From: Dillenia suffruticosa
Taxonomy: Eukaryota > Streptophyta > Magnoliopsida > Dilleniales > Dilleniaceae
NCBI GenBank assembly: GCA_033439265.1
Contig: JAVTVX010000016.1
Coordinates: 13,503,201-13,567,200 of the forward strand
Length of the DNA stretch: 64,000 nt
Direction of reading: 5' to 3'
The position numbers were made by a program, and so were the translations under genes. The stretch's first letter is position 1; every line of letters begins with the position of its first letter. The notes below the pieces were generated by a model, which was not told where the DNA came from, made no database searches, and saw only the letters and a program-made list of their open reading frames with translations. Positions 12,067 through 25,116 of this stretch are shown piece after piece.

Positions 12067-12547
12067 TAACCATCTAAACAAACTAAAGAGTATAATTTTT
12101 ATGTATAAAAATTTTAAGATTTAAGTAGGATTAGAATCACTTATCTCTTTCTAAGGATTGGGTATTCTAGCCTTAGAATATGTTACAAATTCAGATAATT
12201 TTCTTTTATTTACATTCCAAATATCTTTTGATGGTAATAATCAATCTTCTTCAACCCATCTCTTTGTTCTTTCTTTTTAATATGAGAAGAATCTATTTTT
12301 CTTTCTCACTTTTCTACATAACCCAAAAGAAAATGCTTTGCCTTTTTCTTCACTTTTCATAAATTCACGTATGCATAAAAAAATAGGCAATTGGCATTTT
12401 GAAAGGAGAGGGGACTTTTTTTTTAAGGAGAGAGAGGGAGTTGAAGGAAGTTTTATCCAAAAAACCATTCTCCCTTTTTTTCTCCCTTTTCAAATTTCAA
12501 ATGGTTCAGGTCTGCCCACATGGGAGGACTCATACCATACTCCAACA
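12067..12547 (-). repeat. Copia 3' LTR (left)
   Basis: It aligns along its length with 32719-33226. Shared blocks include 'atctaaacaaac', 'aatttttatgtataaaaattt', 'tgagaagaatctattttcg' (with changes), the 'gcattttgaaaggagaggg' segment and the terminal 'ccatactccaaca'. Just outside it, on the element strand, is the purine tract 'gagtgggaga' (from 12548-12560). The left terminus is mutated: TA where TG is expected. Confidence 0.9.
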
Positions 12548-14123
12548 TCTCCCACTCACACATAAGAGTTAAACTCACATATAACGTGATCATTACAATC
12601 GAATATCACCGATTTCATATAGGCAAGTGGATCGTCTAACTCGCGAGACTACCAAGAGTTTTAGGGCTATACATTGATTAACGATATATAGTAACTCACT
12701 TTCAATATGGTGATTTGAATGTCATATCTCGTTATACCCCAAATCTCTTTTACTCGACACAATCTATGTATATCTCGTCCCTCAAAACAATGTAAGAATA
12801 CACTTGACTCAAATCCAATCATATATCTACAATTACATCTTTAAATACTAAATCATAGATATAATTGACCAACTTATGAATACAGTGTAATGTGTCAGTC
12901 AAAGATAGTTTTCTTTTGATACTACTAACTTTTAACTTTATCTTAACTATTTTTTTAAACATATACCGTCAAACTTAATCAACCATAGTTTTTTAATGAC
13001 CTATGTAGTAGCAACACAAAAATAAAAATTCAAGAGATTGACGAAAGTCTTAAAAGTATAAATTAAGGTTAAATATGGTCACATAAGCACACATATGAAA
13101 CATGTACTACGATCCCCTTTCTTCCCATTTGGAAGCGTATATCTTCTTTTCTAAAACAACATATTGTATGAGTCTTAGTCCAAGTATACACAGCACTTGA
13201 CCTAGGTTTTCCTCCTTAGAAGTCCTCAAAAATCTCACAACATCAAGGAAAACTCACACCTAGTTATTAGACAAGTCTAATGAATTGTGGGGAATCCATT
13301 TTGATTACCATATATATAGTATATGTAATCAGTAATCGCATTTTCATACTTTACTAAGGCTACATGTATGTTAATTCATCACAAGTTAATATTGTCTCAT
13401 CTTTATATATATCATAAATATTAGAGACGATTGCACATATGAGAGAGTCAATCTCAAAAACTTGATCGACATACCTTCAAAAATAGATACAACAATTTTA
13501 GATAGAAAAATAAAATTCAAATATCAATAAATATGAGTATTACTTCATATATATTTTGTGTATGATTACAATTACAATCATATTCACAAATACTGCGATG
13601 ACTTATACAAATCAAAAGATCTAATATGTCTCACAAATATGTCTCGAGGTATTGATTTCATAAAATAATCAACCACCATCAAATGTATAGGCATATATTT
13701 TAGTATCACTTCCCTCTTTTTAATCATGTCACTGACAATTTTATATCTATATGTTTGCATTTACCATCGTATTTGAAGTCTCTAGTGTAAACAATAGTTA
13801 ACTAATTTTCACAATAAATAGTTACAACTCCAACTGAGTTGCTTACTACTACTAAATATTGCAAAAATTTACTTAACCAAACTTTTTTCTGAATTGCAGA
13901 AACATAGGTCACAAATTTTACTTTCATTATAGAAAGAGATATACAGGTTTTTTTATTACTCCATGAGATAGTGCTATTATTGAGTAAAAAGATATAACCA
14001 AAGATAAATTTTCTCTTATCTACATCAGCTCCCCAATCCACATCCATGTATCATTTTAATATTAGATCATTTCCTTGATAACAAAGGAAATAATATGTTA
14101 TTCCTTTTAGGTATCGCAACATC
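12548..14123 (-). pseudogene. Copia RNase H and 3' region remnant
   Basis: On the minus strand at 13802-14047 the translation contains DVDWGADVDKRKFIFGYIFL, then ISWSNKKTCISLSIMKVKFV, the copia RNase H signature (YTDADWAGD..., SWSSKKQ..., STMEAEY...). At the right edge, joined across the nested solo LTR, the codons read MLRYLKG, the conserved RT/RNase H linker of copia elements. The rest down to 12548 is non-coding, with no other signal. Confidence 0.85.
14119..14123. repeat. Target-site duplication ACATC, left copy
   Basis: ACATC at 14119-14123 is matched exactly by 18593-18597. It flanks the solo LTR and lies within the copia MLRYLKG codons. Confidence 0.92.
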
Positions 14124-17100
14124 TGTCACGCCCCGATCCTCGATCCAAGGCGTGAGCAACCGCCACGCTATCCCTAATTCTGACATTAAATTCTCAACTA
14201 TCAATAAACAAACGGACTGAATCTCCCCATAAATCGGAGGTCCATCCTATATCAAAATCCCATTAATTAATAACATATCAATGTATAAAAGCCAACCTGG
14301 CAAATCATCAACACAACCAACCAATCCACATCTCTATCAACATCCAAAATAACGTAAGGCTAATCCAGTTCTATCCACAGACCTCTACTGTCATACCCCC
14401 ATCAAAGGCATAAACAGTCGCCAGTCACGCTTCTTGTGATTTAGAGGTGGCACCGAGCGAACCTAATAGACAATCCGAGACATGACACGTTTCCCAAAGT
14501 GATTAAATATAAAAGTACATTCACACCTCAATGCAATACAATAAAATGAGAGTTATAATAATATGTACAATTCTTTACATACAATCATCCATTTTATATA
14601 CATGTACAATGGTCTATCTACAATCCCAAATATACAAATATATATATCATCTCATATCTTTAAACATAACCCTGCGGAATAATGGTTAACACCATACCCA
14701 GGTCTGATATCTCCAACAAAATCTCATACGCTGCTATGTCGCAACACTTCCCACTATAACTATCTCTGTGGAACAGAAAGTGAGGGATGAGTATTATGGG
14801 GAATACTCAGTGAGTGAGAGGGTATATATAAGTGTGTTCAATATGTTGGTGAAAAATGAAGTGTCAAAATGATTCAATAAATCCACAAGTCCGCATAATG
14901 TATGAAAGCAGTACATAATGAACAATTCATTATAAATCATTCTTTTTTTTTCATACATTTCAAATACATATGCATCCATATCAACCAAATCGCATAAGTA
15001 TAAAGCATGCCAAAATCAGTTCCTAGCAAAAGTCGACTACGACCAATGACAGGTGCATCGGGAGTTTTTATATGTAAAGTTAGAAAATGCTCTCTATCCC
15101 GACGTTGGCAACGAACCTCATCAGGTGCTAGACCAGGGCATTACCTAGTCCTCCCCCTTTCGGGTTCAACCCAACTAGTACCATGTCGATTCCCAATATC
15201 ATATATGACGTTTGGGGATACCTCGCGTATTCGGGTACCATGGGTGCCTCTGCAAATGCCCTTCGTAGCTACGGCATACCCAACTCATGGGCGTATCTCA
15301 AAAATCATATCATCATGGCAGGCATAAAGGCTCTCGGCCGATAACATAATATCATCATAATGTACGTCTCATGCCAACATTTATCAAACCATATCACACA
15401 CTTCTCATAATTGATTTTATAAAAATCATATGCATATCGATGCAATAGCACGTTTTTCATTTCGCAAATCATTTGGATGCATATTTCACAATAAAATCAT
15501 GTTATGGACATTCCAATGATTCACAAAACATTTCACAAATTCATTCCAAAAATCATAGCACACAATCATAAGTCATGCTTGCATTGAAAAGCATTTTAAA
15601 ACATGTTGTTATGTATTGAACATATAATATAATAAATCTCACTCACCGTATGCGGGAGGATACACCACTCCCGGCACGAATCTTGAGGCACACAAAAAAA
15701 ATGCTACCCTCAATATCACCAACAAAGCTCTATAAACACAATGTAGAATATGTGTCACTTAAGAGATCATATGATGCGTATATAATAACGTAAATGTCAT
15801 GCAACCCTAGTTATAGGCAAACTTAGGGTTTTCAAGTTCTATTCTTGTGCCATTTTAGGGAATTGACCATAAGTTCCTCAACCGGGGTCGGAATTGGGAA
15901 ATTTCAATATCTATGGTTGACTCACATAAAAACACACACTTTTAGTGTTGAACTTATCTCCAAAATCTCGGTGGAAGATTTCTTAAAATCCACATTTTCA
16001 AACCAATCTAAATCTCACTCTCCATTCTGTCCTGTTTTAGTAAATTTCCCCTATCTCACAATATATTCATGCAAAGACTCTAATTGTTGACGATGGAGTA
16101 GTTAAGACACAAGGCTACAACTTCTTAGTTGGGCGCTTTCTCAGATTCCTAGTGAAAGTCCCTGAAATAGCAACATTTTGCTTACATTACATTTTAGAAG
16201 TCTATTCTGACCAATTTTTAGCACAACGATCACAACGATTAACACATAACTCCAAATTATCTGATATTGTTACAGTACCTAGACGACATATAACCTTACA
16301 TTTTTCATGTTTTGGATTTCTTCCAATTATGCCTAGAAGGGGTCTGAAATTGACTACCAAAAGCTCTGTTCAGTTTTGGCCGAGAAACAGAATCATTTCT
16401 CCACAGTTTTGGAAGATTTTGTATAACGTTTGATTCTCATGGCCAGGTTGGCTGTAATTTTCAGAGTAGGTGGATACAAGGGAGCTCTACAATGTTTCTT
16501 CTTTGTGTTTTTGCAAACAAGGGCTGGAAGGGGGTTGTGCAATGCTACTATTTTTAGTGTTGGAAAATGGAGGACCCTCTAACGAGTTTCGGAAGAATGG
16601 CTGTAACGTTTGACATAGGGGTCAGATTAAGGTGATTCTTACCTCGTTGGAATGATAAGACATGGATCTACAATTCTTTCACTATTACAAGATATGAATC
16701 TATCAGGAAGGGGATTGAAAACTTAGGTTAATTTTGCTGCCGAAATCAGGGCAAAAATGCATGACAGAACAGGGAATTAGTGCAGAACATCTAACTTTGA
16801 AAACTCATATAAAATCCATCTCTACTTAGAATGCAACGGTTCTTATCTCATTTTAAAGCGCTGAATGTCTAGTGTCATGTGTAAAAAATTTCACTAAATT
16901 TGCCCTTGTGCAGAAAATGTTATGACCAAAATATCATTACATGGTCAGAATTTATTACCTCTTTGAAACTTTTAGTCTCTCTCTAGATCCACTTGGTTAG
17001 GCTTCTCCTTTCCTCCTAATTTTTGGATATGTTATACTAGGGTTCGTGAGAAATAAATCTACACCAAAATTTCAAAGAAAAGTTTGAAGAAATCTTACCT

Positions 17101-18592
17101 TCCTTCAAGAATGGAGCTCACGGTCCCCTCTCGAATCTCCACCAACAAAACTTCTCCTTTTATTCTAGTTTTTGGATATGTTATAGTTGGACATGAGTGG
17201 AATTGATCTATGAAAAAAAAATTGGGTGGTATTGTAGAAAAATTTTTGGATCTCTCACCTTAAACTCACGGCCATGGAGGAAGACTAGAAAGCATTTGTG
17301 TTCTTGCCTCTTTGCTTAGACATTGAAGTGTTTGGAAGGAGAAGGAAAAGTTAAGTATTTTTAGCTTTGTCAAGATTTTTCCCCAATGAATCTTAGCCAT
17401 CCAATATTTGTGAGGTTAATTCCTAACCCTAGGATTATTTGGCCACACAAGCAAAGCCTATTTTTTAAGTCAATTTCTAACTCTAATTAATTTTAAATAA
17501 TTTAACTCTATTTGGATTTAATCATTGTTAATTAAATAGGGTTAGTTTCTTCCAATCATGTAGTGTCACTTGTCAAGACTACACAAAATCCAATAAAATG
17601 GATTCACACATTCCAATAAAGTGAGTGCACACACTTCAAAAGCATTAAATACTTATCCTTTGTACTTATCCAGTCGTTGACTCGTGATCCAAAACTGGTC
17701 AAAGTTACTATTCATCTCAAAAATCTAAAATCGCACACTGGACCCAAGTTTTCGTGCTGAGTCGAATACCATTAGTTTTGCATTAGTCTAAGGTCGTTTG
17801 ATTGCCCAAACGTCATTCGGAGTGAACGAAATTTTCCATCGGTCAAAATTTGACCTCGACCTCGAAATGCGTGAAATCTCATCACAGACTCCATTTTACG
17901 CATAGATTTCAAAAATATAGGTTTTGAGTGGAAACGAGATCGTTTGCTCGGTCAAATTTTGATTTGACCCACAAATTTAAGATTTATCGGGTGAAAATCT
18001 AGGGTACCAATCACTTTTGTGCTACAACTTAAATTTTGATTTTTTATCTCAGGCATTCAATTTTAAAATGAATTTAGCACGTATAAATCACACGACATCA
18101 ATTTTGCACGCATGGGTTTCATTTTGGCTTGGTAGGGTAAATTTTCATCCTACCGGGCGAGTTTTGGCAAATTTCTCAAAATCTCGTTTTGACTTATGAA
18201 AATCATTAGTTAGCCTAAATTTGATTTCTTGGCAAAATTTCAGCAATTTTGCACGGTAGATTTTGATTTGGCTGGTAGGAGCTCATTTCTCATCCCCCGA
18301 CGAGTAGTCATCGAGCACTTCCGAGCAAACGATGTGGTTTTGCCCAAATTCAAGTTTTGTTAACTTTTTAGGGTGATTTTACACGTGTAATTCATTGGAC
18401 TTGAAATCACACACGTAAATTTCAAAATAGCTCGAAAGGGTCCCTTTTTAGCCCCCGGGGCCAGTCCAAAATTCTTCTAACGCATTTTGTCTCAGAAAAA
18501 TTTTTGAGTGATTTTCTATATGAATAAGAAGATGTATCATTTATGGAGTAATGAGAAGTACAATATATAATACACTGTGTATCGGTGTTACA
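14124..18592 (-). mobile_element. Solo LTR, 4.47 kb (copy E2), nested in copia
   Basis: On the + strand it runs TGTCACGCCCCGATCC ... ATCGGTGTTACA, the inverse of copy E1, with exact ACATC duplications. Blocks shared with the LTRs at 19300-28265 include 'caaaggcata' followed by a 'cgccagtc' segment (near 14400-14460), the 'gagtactcagtgagtgag'-type block near 14790-14820 and the 'ccgacgttggcaacg' block near 15095-15115. No retrotransposon protein domain is visible, and open frames inside it stay near or below 106 codons. Solo LTR status is inferred from the absence of any internal domain. Confidence 0.87.
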
Positions 18593-18597
18593 ACATC

Positions 18598-19299
18598 CTT
18601 TTCACAACAATCCAAAAACTCTTACTTAGATTGAATTGATACCTGCGACCAAACCCATAATATGACAAATATCGGGACAACTACACATCATAGCATACTT
18701 TAAATTCACAATTGTACTAGAATATGGTTTCTAGATATTTCAACTATTTATCAGGAGTTTTTGAGTATATGTTATCGTTTAAACTATCGCCTTTAGTTAC
18801 AAAAGTATCAATGGATTTTTAATTTTCCATTCTGAATCGTTCCACTAGTAATTTTTTGAAACGATCTCCATGGATCTTAACTCTCAATCTACCTCATCCA
18901 TATCCTTCATCTCAAGATTGGAAAATAACCATTTCAAAATTTGAAAGACATATTTCTTATCATTTACGATTAACAATATGTTCTCGATATATAGGGTTAT
19001 AATTACAAACTTATTATCGGATTTCTTTACATAGACACAATGGTCTTCATCCATTATGACGAAATTGTAAGAGATCACACATTCGTGAAATCTCAAATAC
19101 CATCGTCTAAAAAAATGCTGAAGATCATAAATTATATGTTCAATTTGTATACTCTGTCTTCTTGGCCTTTAATGACAAAACCCTTTGATTGTATCACATA
19201 GACTTTTTCCTCAAGTTTTCCATTAAGGAATGTAATCTTCACATCTATGTAACATAATTTTAAATCCAAATTGCCCACTATTACCAATAACATGCAAAT
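18598..19299 (-). pseudogene. Copia reverse transcriptase, C-terminal part
   Basis: On the minus strand from the nested insertion at 19299, the reading is CMLLVIVGNLDLKLCYIDVK, then ITFLNGKLEEKVYV and SKGFVIKGQEDRVYKLN, the copia RT block that normally reads MDVKTAFLNG. It is followed at 18884-19096 by DHCVYVKKS, ITLYIENILLIVND and LEMKDMDEVD. The catalytic YVDD box is degraded to YIEN, so the enzyme is inactive. Confidence 0.87.
19295..19299. repeat. Target-site duplication CAAAT, left copy
   Basis: CAAAT precedes TGTCACGCC at 19300 and is repeated exactly at 28266-28270 after GGTATTACA. Joining across it restores the copia RT reading from ...SRFTSI to CMLLVIVG.... Confidence 0.95.
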
Positions 19300-20839
19300 T
19301 GTCACGCCCCGAATCGGGATCGTGAGCAGCCGCCCGTTGTCTTGAATGCCGGTTGTATTTTTACAGAAAATCAGGCAGAATCTCCCCGCATATCGGAGGT
19401 CTCTCATATAACAATCAACCTGCTACCTATACAATAGGGCCAACCCGGCCTCACAATACATAAATCAAATCTTAATATCAGACCAACACATTCATACCGC
19501 ACAATCCAGGACAACGCAAGACTAACAAAATAAATTTCCGCAGTCCTAACCACAGATCTCTACTGCCATCCCCCGTCAAAGGCATGAACAGCCGCCAGTC
19601 GCCCCTCCTGAGATTTAAAGGTGGCACTGAGCGGTCCTAAAGTACACTTTTAGGACATGACACATTCCCAAGTGACATACACAATGAATAGAAATTGCCT
19701 CAATACAAGTGTTATACAATGACATGAGAGTTCCACAATTTAAATATTCATATTTGTACAGTCATTCCAGAATTATACAATGGTCATCTATAGACTCCAA
19801 AATACATATACATCATCAATACAATTTTTAACTCACAAAATTATAGCAAAAATATATAATAACTCCTCAAATCCAGACCAGATCTCCCAATGATACTAAG
19901 CGTCCTAAAAGCAACGCTCCTTGCCAAATACTACCTCTGAAACAAGAAGGGAAATGAGGGGTGAGTACTCAGAGAAAGAATACTCAGTAAGTGAGTGGGT
20001 CAATGCAATCGTCTAATAAGAATTGTGAAACTGGAATGTCAAAGCGTAAGTATACAAATCATACTTCAAATTATCATGTTTTTCATTTCAACAATATATC
20101 ATTTGCATACATTATCAAGTCAAATATACATTCAAAGCATTGTCATTAAAAATCATAGAGCTGCCAGCCGAAAGTATCCTGGCAGAAGTCTACCTCAACC
20201 TATGACAGGCATACCGGGGGTGTTATATGCAAATTTATTTAAAGTGCTCTCTACCCCGGCGTTGGCGACGGACCTCATCCAGGTGCTACATTTGGAGAGA
20301 GTATCCAAATCCTCCCCCTTTTCGGGTTCAACTTGGCTAGTACCGTATCGTTAACAAACGCATTTAAATAAATCACACTCACTGTATGGGGGAGGATAGC
20401 GCACTATCCAATAATACCACGAAGTGAAGAAAAGTGCTCCTCTAAATCAAGGCACCCAACACCTATGAATGTAAATATATAAAAAAATCAACAAGTTTCA
20501 AACCTATGCAGTTATAGGAAATAGGCTATCACTTCTAATACACGTATGCAAATCAAGTAGTTCGAATCCTTTAGAACGCTTCCCTAATTCCTCATATTTT
20601 GTTCATGCATACAACATATCTACAAGACTCAAGTGTTGATACTCAACCAATCCCGCACAGGGCTCACACCAATCCAATCTCTTGCTCGCACCTAAGGGCC
20701 AGCAAGGCTACAGCCCAGCGCTCCTTTGTGCAGTGCACAGCGCCCATGTGCAGGGCGCGCAATGCCCATGTATAGGGTCCATGTGCAGGGCGTGCAGTGC
20801 CTATGTGCAGGGTCCATGTGCAGGGCGCGTAGTGCTCAT
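19300..20839 (-). repeat. E3 3' LTR, truncated to 1.54 kb
   Basis: It is nearly collinear with 25124-27060. It lacks about 350 bp present in the other LTR (26175-26518, missing at about 20354), and ends abruptly inside the 22-bp minisatellite at 20839. Beyond that point the sequence is integrase. The missing part is the element-sense 5' portion of the LTR (U3 side), so this LTR has lost its promoter half. Confidence 0.9.
20725..20839 (-). repeat. 22-bp LTR minisatellite, short copy
   Basis: GC-rich units of 22 bp ('cgcgcaatgcccatgtataggg'-like, with 'gtgcaggg' ends) alternate with 13-bp short units ('tccatgtgcaggg'). The same array is longer in the other LTR at 26890-27100. Open frames translated from it (repeats such as PAHGP) are artefacts. 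Confidence 0.88.
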
Positions 20840-23175
20840 AACAAAGTCCATAGTCACATGTTCCCACTTCCATACAGGATTGGGAAGAGGCTGTAGTAAA
20901 CTCGCTGGCCTCTGATACTCAGCCATCACCTGGTGACAGACTAAACATCTAGTTACAAACTCCGCAATGTCCTTCTTCATACCTGGCAACCAATAGCTAC
21001 CCCGAATAGTTCAATACATCTTATACTACCCGGGTACAAGGCATAGGCTGAGGAGTGTGCCTCCTCTAATATGGACCTGCAGAGATCCTCATCGGTAGGT
21101 ATAGCCACTCTATCTCGATAAGTTAGAAGTTCATCACTACGGACTCTGAAATCATCTATATCACCTCTGCGGGCTTTCTCAGTAAGAGCCTAGAGCTCGG
21201 TATCAGTGCCCTGAAGCTTCGTAATATGATCCAACAGCGTCAGCCTGATCACAAACCTGTCTAGTAGAGTGTCCCAATCATCACTAGCCAATCTGACTCC
21301 CAAATCCCGGAGTCCCATCAAACAAGTGAGGTATGTCATATTGTTCTCCTAAGACGATGAAGCTGATTTCTAGCTCAAGGCATCAACAACCACATTGGCC
21401 TTGCCTAGATGATAATCAATGACAAGATCATAATCTTTGAAAAGTTCTAACAATCTCCTCTGTCTCAGGTTAAGTTCTCGCTGGGTGAATAAATATTTTA
21501 GACTTTTATGATCTGATACACCCGGCAAGTCACCCCGTACAAGTAATGGCGCCATATCTTCAATGCGAAGACTTTGGCCGCAAGCTCCAGATCGTGTGTT
21601 GGATAATTCACCTCATGTTTCTTCAACTGTCTAGAAGCATAGGCGATCACCCGACCATTTTGCATCAAAACACAATCCAACCCTTGTCGGCTAGCATCAC
21701 TATACACCGTGTACTCCCAACTACTGGTGGGAAGTGCCAAAATCGGAACTGTAGTCAACCGTTGTTTGAGCTCCTGAAAACTCGCCTCACAACGGTTATC
21801 CTATACAAACTTGACACCCTTTCGTGTCAATCTAGACAATGGTGCAGTTATCCGGGAAAACCCCTCAACAAATCTACAGTAATACCCGGCCAGACCAAGA
21901 AAACTCCTGATCTTAATCACTGTCTGTGGCTGCTTCCATCTCATAATGGCATTGACCTTCTGCAAATCGACAAAAATCCCCTCTGCAGAAATGACATGCC
22001 TAAAAAATCCAACCTGTCTTAGCCAAAATTCACATTTTGTGAATTTGGCATACAGCTGCTCATTGCAAAGGATCTGTAAAATGGTGCGAAGATGCTGAAC
22101 ATGATCCTTGTTACTACGCGAATACATCAGTATATCGTCTATGAAGATTATGACAAACTGGTCCAGATAGTCATGAAAAACTCTGTTCATCAAGTCCATG
22201 AACGCAGATGGGGCATTAGTCAGCCCAAACGGCATGACAAGGAATTCATAGTGCTCGTATTAAGTGTGGAAAGCTGTCTTTGGCACATCTTGAGTCTTAA
22301 TCCGCAACTGATGATATCCCGATTAAAGATCAATCTTCGAGAAAACTCTGGCACCTTGTAATTGATCAAACAAATCATCTATGTGAGGCAGTGGATATCT
22401 GTTCTTCATAGTCACCCGATTAAGCTGCCTGTAATCAACACACAATCTCAGTGAGCCATCCTTTTTCTTTACAAACAGTACTCGAGCACCCCAAGGTGAC
22501 GTGCTAGGATAAATAAACCCCTTATCCAGCAACTCCTGCAGCTAGACCTTGAGATCTCTCAGCTCAGCTGACGCCATTCTGTATGGCGGCACGGAGATAG
22601 GGGTAGTCCCTGGAGCTAAATCGATCTCAAAGTCGAACTCCTGAACCAGTGGTAATCCAAGTAGCGCCTCGGGAAAAACATCAGTAAACTCCTGTACTAC
22701 TGGAACATCTTCAAGTTTCAATCCCTAAGCAATGGTATCTATGATGTGAGCCAGATATGCTGCACACTCGCGACAAATCATGCGTTTGGCATCCAAAACT
22801 GAAATGACACAGCGGGGTAAAACCCGCTTCTCGCCCTCAAAAATCAACACTGGCTAATCGGGTTTTCGAAACTCCACCTGCTTTTTAAAGCAGTCAATTA
22901 AAACCCGATGCATATGTAGCCAATCCATCCCCAAGATGGCATCAAAATCAGTCATGGCAAGACGGATTAGATCTACTTTCAGCACTGTATCCCCAACTTT
23001 GATATTATATTCTCTATACACTGTGTCGCGCACAATCTGTTCACCCAGAGGAGTGATGACCAATATCTCCTCGTCCAAAGGTGAGAGCAACCTGTCAAAA
23101 TGTCAGGAGAATTGATCGCTTACATACAAATAGTTAGACCCCGTGTCAATAAAGATACAAGCATCTATTCCGAAA
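20840..23175 (-). pseudogene. E3 pol remnant: protease, RT, RNase H, integrase start
   Basis: On the minus strand, protease begins with FIDTGSNYLYVS near 23130-23165 and continues to FDAILGMDWLHMHRV near 22910-22960. RT runs about 22560-21800: [35 protein letters not shown], the catalytic [15 protein letters not shown] near 22119-22155, and [14 protein letters not shown]. RNase H lies at about 21760-21370 ([16 protein letters not shown], then [19 protein letters not shown]). Integrase keeps CLVCHQVMAEYQRP and WKWEHVTMDFV, then stops at the deletion junction at 20839/20840, so the DDE core is gone. Stops occur at several points. Confidence 0.92.
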
Positions 23176-24800
23176 ATAGATAGAGTACCTATCATTGAAC
23201 AAAATGCACATAGACTTAGAATAATTTCAAATTTGATATATATATATATATATATATATGTCAAAATAGTTGAGCCTCTATGGCTTTTACAATTTCTGTG
23301 TATAAAGATGTCAAAATAGTATCATGTCAATAAAATGGTACACAACATAAAATACCTATACAACTATCATGATACAATGCTGACATCCCCAAAAGAAGTG
23401 GAAATACGAATAAAGATCCTATTTTATAGGATCAAAAGGAGGAATACCCGTGGTGATGTCGAGGTTCGCCTGGGTGTCCTCTTGCGTCATGGCATAAACC
23501 GGGGCCTAAGCCCCAAGCTGCTGTCATACCTGGGTCTGCACTGTGTTACTCCCGGTGGTCACCCTGGGAGTAGAAGATGCTGGTCGAGTAGGCTGCCCCT
23601 GCTGACCCATATGAGAAGTACTAGTGTGACTCTGTGAACTATGTCTTCCGAGTCCTAACTCAGGGCAAGAACTCCTGATATGCCTCGGCTTCCCATAGTA
23701 GAAGCAAGTGACCGACACTAAACAATCTCCTATCGAATGGGACCTATTGCACCTACGGCAATGAGGATGCCGCTGAGTAGTATACTGTGCAAGGTGAGTC
23801 GGAGTGGACTGTCTGAACCCCTGGAAGTACTGTCCCCATCCCAGATTAGAAGATCCAGATCCAAATCTGTCTTTGTACGAACTGGATCCCCTGCCCCTCT
23901 TGGAGCTCTGCATAGAATGAGACTTCTCTTTCTTTCTCTTTAGCTCTCTGTTCTCTCTCTGCCTAGTCTCGGCCTGGACCAAAGCCTCCACGCGGTGAAC
24001 AGAGTCTATCACCTCGACCAGGGTAAACTATGGAGTAACAGTCATATACTTCTTTATGCTGAGGCTAAAACCGTCTTTGAATTTGAAGCGCAAATACTGT
24101 GTGGCCAGATCTGGTACAAATGCGGCAAGTCTCTGCATGTCTACCTCATACTCTGAGATAGAGCCGTCTCAGATCTGACCTCATCCGATCCTACTGGTAG
24201 AGTGGGAAGAATCTGTGGTCAAACTCCCGAAGGAAGTTATCCCACCGCAGTGGCTCTATCACCTCATCAGTAAGGACCTCCCACCATAAGAGGGCCTCTC
24301 CTTCTAATAATCATTATGCCACTTTCAGGCAGAGCTCCTCTCCAATCCCTAGATCAGTCAAGATCCTGAGGGTACGGTTGATCCAATGCTTGGCTACCGC
24401 AGCATCACCAAGCCCTATGAAATCAGTGAACCCCAGCTGACGGGCCTCCTCAACCAACTGAGTCAACTCATGTACCTATCCAAGAGTAGCCGATGTGGTC
24501 TCACTCGGCTCTGACAAGATAGAAGGACCGGCCACCGGCGGTGGAACCGGTGCCGAAGGAACTGGGGCTGCAGCAGGCGCAGGCGCTGCTGTAGGAGGTG
24601 GTGGGGGCGGAATCTGGACCCCATGCGAAGTGTACCACTCGTACACCTACCGAAATGCATCGAGTGTGGATATAGGAGTCTCAGCCTGAGCAGCTGGCTG
24701 AGTAGGTGCTGGTAGTGGCACGCGAGTCGAGTAACGATCCTTCGGCTAGTCTAATTCCTCCGGTGGGGCAAAACAAGTGCTCCGTCAGGTCGTCATACTT
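23176..24800 (-). pseudogene. E3 gag remnant
   Basis: On the minus strand from about 24793 there is a proline/alanine-rich N-terminus (near 24530-24620). The retrotrans-gag core follows near 24200-24450 (LGFTDFIGLGDAAVAKHWI, LLEGEALLWWE). A basic/serine-rich C-terminal part is at 24012-23524. The zinc knuckle reads CFYYGKPRHIRSSC near 23655-23710, so the second cysteine of the CX2CX4HX4C pattern is tyrosine. Stops are scattered through it. A (TA)n run lies between gag and protease at about 23238-23261. Confidence 0.83.
23238..23261. repeat. (TA)n microsatellite within E3
   Basis: An uninterrupted alternating TA run lies between gag and protease remnants, where coding sequence would be expected. 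Confidence 0.9.
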
Positions 24801-25104
24801 CTGCAAGATAAGAATCCTTATTAGGTATCGTTCAAAGAATAGGCATGATTCAAGAAATTTAGACTGGTCATATCTTGACTAACCTCACAAAGAATCGATC
24901 CTTAAAAAAAGCATGTTAGGTTAGATACAACCGTATCTAACCCTCCTAAAATAGATGGACTCATATACCTATGACTATATACTGGGACTTCATGACTGTA
25001 TGAAACTCTCATGCATTGAGGACTTTAAACACAAACACACATGGGAATGTTTTCAAGACTCTCTTCCTACATAGCTCTCTTCCTACATAGCTCTCAACCT
25101 AGAG
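24801..25104 (-). other. E3 leader between primer-binding site and gag
   Basis: About 300 bp of untranslated leader. It contains a short direct duplication ('tcttcctacatagctctc' near 25067-25097). No gene. Confidence 0.6.
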
Positions 25105-25116
25105 CTCTGATACCAA
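25105..25116 (-). other. E3 primer-binding site (initiator tRNA-Met type)
   Basis: On the minus strand the 12 bases read TGGTATCAGAGC, the standard complement of the 3' end of plant initiator tRNA-Met. It lies 7 bp inside the 5' LTR end at 25124 and fixes the element orientation. Confidence 0.93.

Noticed and set aside
12338-12565. 75-codon open frame within the left copia LTR
   Set aside because: It is a chance frame in an LTR, and the equivalent region of the right LTR does not keep it open.
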